From: Micrasema longulum
Taxonomy: Eukaryota; Arthropoda; Insecta; Trichoptera; Brachycentridae
Direction of reading: 5' to 3'
Assembly (NCBI GenBank): GCA_022494885.1
Contig: JAGVSM010004994.1
Coordinates: 62,001 to 126,000, forward strand
DNA: 64,000 nucleotides
Below are positions 55,788-64,000 of the stretch, piece after piece. The position numbers were made by a program, and so were the translations under genes. Below the pieces are notes generated by a model. That model had not been told where the DNA came from. It worked only from the letters and a program-made list of their open reading frames with translations, and did no database searches. Position 1 is the stretch's first letter, and the number at the start of each line of letters is the position of its first letter.

Positions 55788-56356
55788 TTATTTTTTGTAT
55801 GGAGGGGCCTGTCGCAGGTGCACCACTTTGATGTGCTGAGATAAATTATTGTGACTGGAGAACGTCTGGGCAATGAGTACAAGGAATCCTGCCTTTGTGC
55901 AAGTTTAAGTGGTTCTTGTATGTCGAATACACTCCAAACTTTTTCCCGCAGACATCGCAGAGATAGTCGTGGAAATGGACGTTGTAATGCTTTTGAAGTG
56001 CTTTGAAATCGACAAAGTTTTCTTTGCAAATGGGACATTCATTCGAATTCCGATCCAACCTCGGCTGAACATACTTTGCAGATTTAAAAACTGGAATTTG
56101 ATCGATCCATTCTTTTCTCTTCTTCACATATTTACTGATCCTTTTCTTTTTTACCTTGACTTTTTTTACATTTTTTATTCCCTCATCTCCATTATACGAT
56201 TCTCTCAATTCGACAGACATTTTTCGTTTTCTTTTTGTGCGTCTATTGGTTTCTTTTTTTTCATCCGTGTCTTCGCTTAGATAAGGTTCATCTTGAAATG
56301 GATCGTCGAATATCTCGCAACTTTGATCGGACTCCAAGATTTCTTGAACATCATCT
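55788..56356 (-). pseudogene. C2H2 zinc-finger protein, 3' exon with one frameshift
   Basis: The minus-strand frame starts just after an acceptor-like AG (56357-56358) and reads DDVQEILESDQSCEIFDDPF, an acidic stretch, then long basic blocks (RRTKRKRKMS; KKVKVKKKRISKYVKKRK) that look like nuclear localisation signals. Two intact fingers follow: CPICKENF...H-x3-H and CDVCGKKF...H-x3-H. A third begins CTHCP and then hits a stop (LQSQ). In the neighbouring frame the expected second half is present (FSSHNNLSQHIKVVH, H-x4-H) and ends QAPPYKK with a TAA at 55788-55790. A one-base loss near 55856-55870 explains this. Upstream exons were not found, so it is unclear whether this is a last exon of a live gene (assembly error) or a pseudogene. 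DNA binding in the nucleus is expected from the family. Confidence 0.7.
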
Positions 56357-56939
56357 ATTTATTTCTCAACATATATTTATGATAAGTCTATTTTAAATCT
56401 ATTCTTTGTGTAAACAAAAAATAAATCAAACAAAACTAAAATTGTAAAATATCTTCTTTAGCACGGATCTTCCCAGTGAGGGATACATTGCTATCTCAAT
56501 TATATAATCTATTCTGGTGAAGTGAAAATAACAGCTAGGACCAGAAGGCAATTACGATTAGAAATTAATACATTTGAAGATAAATTGGACATGCATAGTT
56601 ATGTAGAAAGCGTCCAACCCTCAAAATACTAAAATCGAGTTTAATCTTGTTACTACGATAATTAAAATTACCATTAAATTTTCTTTATCTTCCTGAAAAC
56701 ACATATCGACACTTCGATAGATCCGGCTTTGTAATATTGAGGTATTTTTTTTATTTATTCGAACAATTTATATATTATACCGTTTGCATACTGAACTGTT
56801 CAATTTGAGAAAATCAGTGGTATATGAACACTATGTAGGTATATTATAATATTTCATTATAAAACAAAACATTGATGTAAAGAGGTAGATAGTAAATCAA
56901 ATAAATTTGTGGCTTGGATCTGAAAGGACCAATGTTGTA
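56357..56939. other. no gene recognised upstream of the zinc-finger exon
   Basis: A 35-codon plus frame near 56527-56635 (TARTRRQLRLEINTFEDKLD) has no known match. No upstream zinc-finger or ZAD exon could be found on the minus strand. Confidence 0.35.
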
Positions 56940-57060
56940 AAATGCGTAAGAGCGCCCAGCCCGTTCCCAGTGAATGAAGAAACTAGCAGATTACTTCAGC
57001 TTATTTCTTCATAGTTATATGTATACTGTATTTAAATTTGTACCACTCTGTTGCTGTTAT
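56940..57060 (+). repeat. dispersed repeat with GCGCCCAGCCCGTTCCCAGT start, copy 2
   Basis: It is the inverse counterpart of 28681-28812, sharing CAGCCCGTT.CCAGTG, GATTACTTCAGCTT and GTATACTG. No coding content. Confidence 0.6.
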
Positions 57061-57269
57061 TTCATCCTTAAGTAAGCTTGCAGATTACAAATATTTTTTG
57101 AAAACTGTCTGTTTGAAAAATAGTATTTCAGACATGATGTCCTAAGGGCTATTTTTCTTTAATATTATACAGTTGACTAAGGACATGTGGTGCTCGACAT
57201 GGCCCTTTTTGGCATTATTCATTTTTGGAAGGAGTCGATGCAGAGCTTTGTGTTGACATTTCAATCATA

Positions 57270-58520
57270 AGAAACTGCCTGAAACTGAATCTATTACTTC
57301 TATTGACCTTCATCATATTGAAATCAATATTGATCTGATATTTAAAATAATTAAAAGCCTCTGCTCATCTAATAACTATAGTCCTGATAGTATTCCATCC
57401 TCTTTTACTATAAACTGTGCAGATGAACTCTCTGATTCACTATCTTACCTTTATAACTTATCTTTTACAGAAGGCATTTTACCCAGTATATGGAAAAAAT
57501 CCTTTTTGTTGCACCTATCCACAAAAGTATGTCAACGATATATCCAAGAAGATCTTGATTGTCTAATTGATAACTGTAATAAAAATCAATTGTACATTAA
57601 TACCTAAAAATGTTATTCAATGACATTTACTTAAAGTAAAAACAAATTTACGCACAATTATACGATCAAAGATAATTGCATATCACGGTGTAGCGAGATT
57701 AGAGACTAAGGAGTTATTCTTGATAGTAGGCTGTTTGGGTCTCACATAAATTCTATTGTTGAAAAAGCTTACCAAATGCTGGGCTTCATTTTAAGAATTT
57801 CCAAACCCTTTAAAAAACCAAGCATATTGAAAACTTTATACAACACTTTTGTACGCAGTACCTTGGAGTTTGCATTAGTTGTGTAGAGCCCACAATACAT
57901 AACAAAAGTAGAAAGGATTGAAAATGTTCAATGAAAATTTTTTAAATACCTAGATTATAAAAGCAATAAAACGCTTTGCACATACAGCCAATCTGCTAAA
58001 CAAAATGGATTTTTTACCCTTGAAAATAGACGCACTATATCTGAATTATGCTATTTATATTAATTATTAAATAATAAAGTAGACTCTTTTAACCTACTCT
58101 CCAAAATTAATCTTAATGTCCCTTCCATCTGCCAGTCTGTAGCACTAACTATGCACAACACTCTTTCCTCTATCGTTCTTCCTCCAACTATTATGCTTTT
58201 TTTTCATCTATTGATATATTTAACACGCCCCTTAATTTATTTAAAAATAAATTAAGACTGATTCTTTCTGCCTGCGATATGATCCCACTTGCTATTTAAT
58301 GATGCTCACACTTACACACACCTGAACACTTACTCCCACATACACACAAACACACCTATACACTTACTCTCATACAAATACACATAAACACACCCTTTTG
58401 TTGTACCACAATTTAATATGTATGATTTTTATTTAGAACCTTCGCTGGTCTGTCTTTAAACCGTATCTTTTTTATGTTATTATATCATTGTTGACTGTTT
58501 GTTTCTGTAAAATAAATAAA
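57270..58520 (+). pseudogene. LINE family D, internally deleted copy 2
   Basis: It starts before the RT core (SPDSIPSSFTINCADELSDS, LSFTEGILPSIWKKS) and then jumps straight past the YADD region to DCLIDNCNKNQLYIN. It continues with GVILDSRLFGSHINSIVEKA, YQMLGFILRISKPFKKPSIL and FVRSTLEFALVV. The 3' part (from about 58070) matches 22780-23235, including the CACA-rich tract and the final AAATAAATAAATAA. The protein resembles the 833-codon LINE (RISKPF is shared). Many stops; dead. Confidence 0.8.
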
Positions 58521-58869
58521 TAATGAAAATAATATCCTCTGAATATCATTGTGGTATATTTTAATAAACTTTTATACAAGTGTTGCATTAAAATAGTGTA
58601 GAATATAGTTACATATATCGCAAAGTTAATGAGAATTACTGTTTGAGTTGATTTGATAGATTATTGGTAATAATCTTCTGTTTTCAACAGCTGAAGCAGC
58701 GTGATAATGTTCACAGAACCACAGAAAAAATAGCCATTTATATGTTATTATACCTATATGTAAGTATATTTTTTTTGTAGATTACCCATAAAAGAAATCA
58801 CTGCTCCTCGCTGGTACCTACATGTTTGATTACTAATGTAGCAATATTTGCACACACCTAATGAGCAGT

Positions 58870-59180
58870 ATTGCAAAATAGAACTTCACAAATACATCAA
58901 CAGCTGGCATTCTAACTTTCACATTAGAATAGTGTTAGGGTATTGGGTTTGAGCAACATCTGTGGCGTTGTGTTTAGGGCATTGAAGAGATGTGGGAGTT
59001 CAAACATAGGTGAAATTGTGAATGTGGCTAAATGTATAAAATAATCACTTAAATCAGCCAATGATAGGTCATATTCTCTAATAATTCCTTTGTCTCTGTT
59101 GAGATGAGTGTAATGAAAGTGTTTTAACTTTGCAAGATGCACAAGTATCTCTATTCTCAAAGAACTATTACTAAGTTTAA
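58870..59180 (-). repeat. dispersed repeat X, minus copy 1
   Basis: The minus frame includes YDLSLADLSDYFIHLATFTI, matching the X copies at 32470 and 61070. X seems to be a DNA repeat, and its apparent peptide is not a known protein. Confidence 0.5.
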
Positions 59181-59784
59181 AAAATCTCCACGACACGGAG
59201 AAAAATATTTTATCCCATTTTAGACCAGTATTAAAAAGCTGGTAGAAACAGGAACAGTTGAGGGAAAGCGAGGAGAGTGGTCTCCTACAAGATAAGCAAT
59301 TTTGTTTAAAATTGTAAGATTTAATATGTCCATGTACTTGTAATTTTTCAAACTGAATGGTTTGGGTAGGTAGGAAGAAATTGCCTTAAAGCAATATGCC
59401 CACCCTTATATGTATATAAATTTTATATGTATATAAAGCGTTAAATAAAAATAAATAAATTTTAAAAACTCTTCTATGGTTTTCTGTGACAAAGTAAATA
59501 ATGTGTATAAATAACTTGATTAAGGTGATTCTGGGAATATAATGAATTTCTTTTGGGCTTGATAGGTTTGATTTTTTTATAGATGTCTGACTGAATCAGG
59601 GTGTCGTTAAAAGGCTTAAGGATTACTCTGCAGGTATAGGGGTGGTGATGGCTCTATTTCTCCCAGTCTACTAACGAACTATCGCCTTCAGAGTTGGGAA
59701 AATTAGATTGAGGGTGACCGACAAATTGACTGTATATACTGAGGTGCACTGACGGTGAAAGATGCATTGCAAGAATTTTTTCAT
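59181..59784. other. no gene; LINE-like 3' terminus near 59380-59460
   Basis: TTGCCTTAAAGCAATATGCC, followed by a duplicated TATATGTATATAAATTTTAT and AAATAAAAATAAATAAATT, looks like a LINE 3' terminus on the plus strand. No protein is left. Confidence 0.4.
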
Positions 59785-60370
59785 TTTTTATTTTATTTAC
59801 TTATTTTTTTTATTTATTTATTTTTGTTTTTTTTTACAATATACATAAGAGGTAAAACAGAGTATTCAAAAAATAAAGCATAATTACATAGCAATGAAAT
59901 ACATATTAATGGTAAAAATAGTAAACAAACAATTGCTTGTTCGTGGGTATATAAGAAAATGTTAATGAATTTTTGCTCCTATAATAAATAATGGACAGTT
60001 ATAATATTTTTGTGTAATATAAGAAAGAGAAGATAAAATATTCTGTAAAAGATTATATGGTATTTTTTTATAGTAATTAAAAAAGGAAATAAAAAAATAT
60101 TTTAAAAAACATAAAAATATTCCTTATTATTAAAGGGCAACAAAATATATCATAAAAAAAGAGTTCATATTTTTAGTTTGAATCCAGGATAGTGCGTGTT
60201 TTTTAAAAGAAGGAAAATTTTGAAAGTTTGGAATCAATGAAATATTATCAGTAAAAAAATAATTAAAAATTTTTGGGCCTATAAAATATTCATGTCTCTG
60301 TGCAAGCCTTATTTTACAATGTGGTATTTCTAACACACGATTTCTTCTTTGACTCGATCTATTTGAATTA
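59785..60370 (-). pseudogene. LINE C-terminal fragment with poly(A) tail
   Basis: The plus strand shows T-rich runs at 59785-59835 (the poly(A) end in reverse), then an AT-rich 3' untranslated region. A 68-codon minus frame (60130-60336) reads IPHCKIRLAQRHEYFIGPKI, FNYFFTDNISL and FKKHALSWIQ. It resembles the end of the 53860 fragment. No RT motif remains. Confidence 0.6.
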
Positions 60371-60929
60371 CTTGAAAATTAAATGTTAATTCTAAATAAC
60401 GGAAATCTTTTGTAAACAAAGATATTTAACAAAAAAATTAACTGTTAATTAAAGTTGAAAATTTGGTTTTGCTATGTGTGGATCTGAACAAAGGCTACAA
60501 GATCTCTAAACAGATCAGGGTAAGTAAGTGGGGCTTTCAACGTACTAAATATGGTACACCTGTTTCCCCATAATCTTTTAATAAATAATATTTACAGTCC
60601 CCTGTATTTATGAAGTAAAAACAATATACTGTTTAAGAACATGTAAAAACTCATTTGTAATAGACCTCTATATTTACATAGTACGTAGGTAGATAAATAA
60701 ATAATTGTTATTACATTGAGCACGACTGATAAAATGAACATTCTAGAAATCTACTAGTGTGTCCTGCGTCCTGCTATCAGGCAGGAAGTGTACGCGTTAT
60801 AATGTATCCTCTGTTTTGTGAGATTTCATTGGATAGGTTAGGTCTTTGTAGTTTTAGAATATCTAGGTAGTTCATTTTTATTCATTTTATTTATTTATTT
60901 TTGGAACAATAACAAACTATGACCCCACA
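60371..60929. other. AT-rich stretch, nothing recognised
   Basis: No feature is supported. Confidence 0.45.
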
Positions 60930-61040
60930 TAGAGGGACTCTGTAGCAACAAATTTAGATCTTAATAACTCCCTAGGGAGAAAATTCAGCCAGTCTGCAAA
61001 CATTTGGAAATACTCAAAACATTGTTGAATTAACAAACCG
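60930..61040 (+). repeat. dispersed repeat Y, plus copy 3
   Basis: CTCCCTAGGGAGAAAATTCA, CAAACATTTGGAAATACTCA and AAACATTGTTGAATTAACAA match repeat Y at 32755 and 44305. Confidence 0.5.
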
Positions 61041-61069
61041 GTAAAAGAAAAAGTATAAAAATAGGATAA

Positions 61070-61290
61070 TTATTTTCAGGCGCTGCCTAGTAGGTGAGTT
61101 GGTTCAGCCGGATGAATCTCACCTACATGATAAAGATTTCAGCTCTTTTACTTCATAAAAGTCAACAGATGGAAGAGTTAAGGAAATGTGGATGCTTAAA
61201 CATAGACGGAATGGTGAATGTTGCACAGTGTGTAAAGTGGCCACTTAAACTAGCAAATGACAGGTCATAAGCCTTGTAAATACCTAGACT
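61070..61290 (-). repeat. dispersed repeat X, minus copy 2
   Basis: It is the inverse of 32470-32690 (AAGTGGCCACTTAAAC, GGTGAATGTTGCACAGTGTG, AAATGACAGGTCATAAG). It lies next to repeat Y, but in the opposite relative orientation to that at 32.5-32.9 kb. Confidence 0.55.
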
Positions 61291-61424
61291 TCCATATTCC
61301 CTTCCAAAAAAAGTTTTTCCTCTCTTTTGGAAGAAATTTCGATCTAATATTCCACTTCCGCAATAAATAAAGCTATTCCATCTAAACAACGGAGGCGGAT
61401 TCTTTTTATAAATGTCAATTTTTC

Positions 61425-61880
61425 TAAACAATTATCTAATATTAAACCTGCATTCTACACAAACAATAGCATAGGAACATTGATAAAAAATCACAAAGAT
61501 AAAGTCCATAAATATAATTAATCTGGCACATACAAATTAAATTGTAATGATTGCGATTCAATCTAGGTGGGAAAAACTAAAAAAAACTTTAATATTAGAG
61601 TAAAAGAACACTTAAGGTGCCTAAATAATAATCATTTTTCTGAATTTGCAAACTATCTTTCAATAATCATAATTTTAATAATGACTCTGGATTAAAAGTT
61701 CTTCATGTTTAAAATAAAATATTAAAATTAGAAGAACGTGGAAATCTTAGAAGTTAAAAAGTGATTCGCAATAAGAAAAAAATAATAAATAACCGAATAA
61801 ATAATATTTCCTCTAGTCCATTCCTGTCTAGTTTTAAATATCGTATCCATCTCACTTCACACTTCCATCTTTAAAAGAAC
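61425..61880 (+). pseudogene. Penelope-like element: GIY-YIG endonuclease relic
   Basis: The plus strand reads SKQLSNIKPAFYTNNSIGTL, IKNHKDKVHKYN, stop, SGTYKLNCNDCDSI, stop, VGKTKKNFNIRVKEHLRCLN, NNHFSEFANY; after a frame shift, NNHNFNNDSGLKVLH and KLEERGNLRS. G-x-Y-K-L-x-C-x-x-C ... [Y]VGxT ... R..EH is the GIY-YIG nuclease at the C terminus of Penelope-like retroelements, in the Cys-rich form usual in animals. The Y of YVG is replaced by a stop. The Penelope reverse transcriptase is not found upstream. Confidence 0.75.
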
Positions 61881-61884
61881 AACA

Positions 61885-62905
61885 TTTATCTATTCATCAA
61901 TGATCTAAAAAATATTTTTCTTACTTCATCAATTTAACTGTTTGCTGATGACACTAAAATTCTCAAACTGATTGACAGCCCTTCTGATTGTTCACTATTA
62001 TAATCTAATCTACTGTCTTTTAGCACCTGGTGCTCATCCAATAATCTACATCTCAACTTAAGTAAGTGCAAGGTTATGAGATTTTTTCGTCTGGGAAATC
62101 CAATCATATACGACTACTCACTAAACAATGTAATATTATCATCTGTGTCTAGTATACGAGATTTAGGTATTATACTGGACACTAAAATTTCTTTTACAAT
62201 TCAAGTTGAACATGTTATTAATAAATTCTTAAAACTCCTTGGATTTATTAACAGAAGCACAACTGACTTCAAAAATATCAATACCCTTAAAACTCTCTTC
62301 TGTTCTGTTCGTCCGCACTTAGAGTATTCCTCTGCTATCTGGTCTCCATATTATGATGTTCACATCAAGAATATTGAATCAGTTCAACATCGATTTTTGA
62401 GAAAGATAGGCTGGAGGTTGGGCTTATCCAGAGAAGAGACCAATATACATATAATAAGTTAGAAACTACCTTAAATATATCTTCTCTTCAAGACCGTCGA
62501 ATTAAATCTGACCTTCTAGTCCTATTTAAAATTCTTAACTCACTCTTTAATGCGCCTGAACTACTGAGCTCAATAAAATTAAATATCCCAACTAGAAACC
62601 TCAGACAAAACTTACTTTTTCATACCGATAACCATAGAACTAACTATGGTTTTCATTCCCCTATGACCAGAATTCTTAGGTCTGCCAACAAAAATACCAG
62701 TCTTGATTTCTTTGATAGCAACTTGTCTTCTTTCTAACGATCACTGAATCAAATTCAATTATAAACACTTCTTTCCCGCTTCCAATCCCACAAAGTCTAC
62801 TATATACCCATTGAGTCTTTCTACTTTTTTAATAATAATTTTCCATGTATAAATATGTCCTTAAAAATACCCATTAGGCGTATATATAAATAAAATCAAA
62901 TAATT
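61885..62905 (+). pseudogene. Jockey/CR1-like LINE, RT core to 3' end
   Basis: It begins at the end of RT motif B (IYLFINDLKNIFLTSSI), then LFADDTKILKLIDSPSDCSL (catalytic FADD), STWCSSNNLHLNLSKCKVMR, VSSIRDLGIILDTKISFTIQ, KFLKLLGFINRSTTDFKNIN, VRPHLEYSSAIWSPYYDVHI, and ESVQHRFLRKIGWRLGLSRE. After a shift it goes on: TLNISSLQDRRIKSDLLVLF and NYGFHSPMTRILRSANKNTS, stop near 62738. It is related to family A (same thumb motifs, diverged). Three stops and one shift are visible. The 3' end is CCCATTAGGCGTATATATAA. Confidence 0.8.
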
Positions 62906-63639
62906 TTTGCCTCCCAGTCATTTAAGGACATACAAAAAATGTGATTTAGATCTCCAATGCCTCCACATTCACAGGCATTGGAACTGTTTGTTACTATCTC
63001 TAAAGTTGCTACAACTTGTAAATATACGCTTTTATTTAGGTTCTTACTTTTTTGAGTAATTTTATTTTAAGGTGTAAATTTTATTTTTAGGAGTGAATAT
63101 AAAAAAAAAAACAATAATCGATAATCACCATATTATATTTAATATCAACATGTCCTTAAAAATGCCTATTGGGCGTATATATAAATAAATAAATAAAAAA
63201 AACATGACAAAAACACTTATTAGTTCCATGTGTATCGATGTATAATTTAGAAATCACTGTAAAAATAAAATAGGAGAGAATTCTTTAGTCAAGTATGCAT
63301 TGTGTAGCTTTGAAACCGGTCAGTAAAAAATAAATAAGTGGTTAAAATCAAAGTTGTTTATATTTATTTTATTATAATGAATAACCACAAAGTTAAAATA
63401 TAAATTTTAAACTGATTTACATTTAATTTCTAAAAATTTTAAACACTCGGACCTTTTTAATTGCATAAATAATTTATTTATTATTGAGAGCATGTAAAGA
63501 TTATTTACTTTATCTTTTAATTCAAATGAATAAGTACATGAAATATAATATTTGTTTTTTATTATTGAAACACGGAAAACAAATCACTCGATTTTATATT
63601 ATCTTTTGTAGAATAGGTCGGTGGGTATAGGTATAGAAC
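62906..63639. other. no gene; second copy of a LINE 3' terminus at about 63148-63200
   Basis: TGTCCTTAAAAATGCCTATT, followed by GGGCGTATATATAAATAAAT, repeats the end of the preceding LINE (about 62860-62900), so two insertions of the same family ended here. The remaining AT-rich sequence has no supported feature. Confidence 0.5.
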
Positions 63640-63800
63640 ATATAGGTATAGGGTTCGATTCCTGACAAGGTCGACATGAAACATTTATTTCAAAAGCTGT
63701 TTTTATATTGGAATATTCTCTGCTGAATACTCCCTGGACTGGCATCTGAAATGTAAGACGGGCAGGATCATCTTGCCGTCGTGTGTGTAGTAATTATTAT
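63640..63800 (+). mobile_element. tRNA-derived SINE, family 1, copy c (5' truncated)
   Basis: It begins in the B box (GGGTTCGATTCCTGAC at about 63651) and continues ACATGAAACATTTATTTC, TCCCTGGACTGGCATCTGA and AATGTAAGACGGGCAGGATC, matching the copies at 1673 and 2294. The (GAT)n end is missing. It runs into a LINE C terminus on the opposite strand. Confidence 0.65.
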
Positions 63801-63814
63801 TCCATGTCCGCTCC

Positions 63815-64000
63815 CTAGTTGGAGCATATGGTGTCCACAAAGATCCTCCAAGCACCTCTGTCGGCTGCCAGCTCTTGTGCATCCTCCCGAGTCAGGCTCG
63901 CGTCCCGTAGTTCTGACATGAACTGCCGACATACAGTCAGTAGTGGACGTCCAGGACGTCGAGAACCTGATGCCTTGTAAAGTAGGCGAGCGTGGTTTAG
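63815..64000 (-). pseudogene. RTE-like LINE C terminus, running off the window
   Basis: The minus strand reads ARLLYKASGSRRPGRPLLTV, CRQFMSELRDASLTREDAQE and LAADRGAWRIFVDTICSN, stop. A GRP-rich loop followed by D..LT.EDA...A.DR..WR..V is the usual end of RTE-like LINE proteins (compare the C termini at 11323 and 41915, which belong to other families). The upstream part lies beyond the right edge. Confidence 0.65.

Noticed and set aside
56527..56635. Short plus-strand exon reading TARTRRQLRLEINTFEDKLD
   Set aside because: Only 35 codons, without a start, convincing splice sites or recognised family.
1..64000. CRISPR array, operon or prophage
   Set aside because: There are no regularly spaced direct repeats with unique spacers and no compact gene clusters. 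The content is that of an animal nuclear genome.

Overview
This window looks like AT-rich nuclear DNA of an insect, most probably a moth or butterfly. There are no operons, Shine-Dalgarno sites or compact gene tiling. Host genes are split by GT-AG introns, and most of the sequence is LINE, SINE and DNA-transposon debris. The order Lepidoptera is an inference from the style of the repeats (RTE-like LINE 3' ends beginning CATCACGCC, tRNA-derived SINEs, many Jockey/CR1-like LINE tails). It is not proven here.

Host genes. I can support three. (1) The first coding exon of Ubr3, an N-recognin-like E3 ubiquitin ligase, on the minus strand at 38796-39012. The rest of the gene would lie at lower coordinates, but no second exon was found, so much of the left part may be its first intron. 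(2) A complete seven-exon gene on the plus strand, 45515-50119, for a 300-residue Myb/SANT-like (zeste/MSANTD type) DNA-binding protein with a C-terminal coiled coil. Its 2.3 kb third intron carries a mariner relic and a LINE relic, both antisense. (3) The last exon of a C2H2 zinc-finger gene on the minus strand, 55788-56356, with an apparent single-base frameshift inside its third finger.

Layout. 0-10 kb: an unclassified inverted-repeat element, three SINE copies, three copies of a PIF/Harbinger-like non-autonomous family, a nested LINE tail, and a 904 bp hAT-like element. 10-17.2 kb: a GC-rich 9-bp tandem repeat, five LINE 3' fragments, a 538 bp hAT-like element and the fourth PIF-like copy. 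17.8-20.6 kb: the best-preserved LINE, with an 833-codon open frame (end of the endonuclease plus reverse transcriptase) on the minus strand. 20.6-33.7 kb: GC-rich islands and two LINE families (called A and B here) repeated in both orientations. 33.9-38.1 kb: one 4.2 kb TIR element with TA duplications and a decayed pogo-like transposase. 38.7-39.1 kb: Ubr3 exon 1. 39.6-44.0 kb: more TIR and LINE debris, including a 2.1 kb RTE-like LINE. 45.5-50.1 kb: the SANT gene. 51-56 kb: a graveyard of piggyBac (two), Tc1, Harbinger and R1/I-like LINE relics, ending in a near-perfect 109 bp palindrome next to the zinc-finger exon. 57-64 kb: LINE relics, a Penelope-like GIY-YIG endonuclease relic and a third copy of the first SINE family.

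No new multi-gene system was found. The most unusual signals are the CWG target duplications shared by all four PIF-like copies, the internally repeated motif in the 4.2 kb pogo-like element, the 109 bp palindrome, and the frameshifted zinc-finger exon. The three host genes show no visible functional link.
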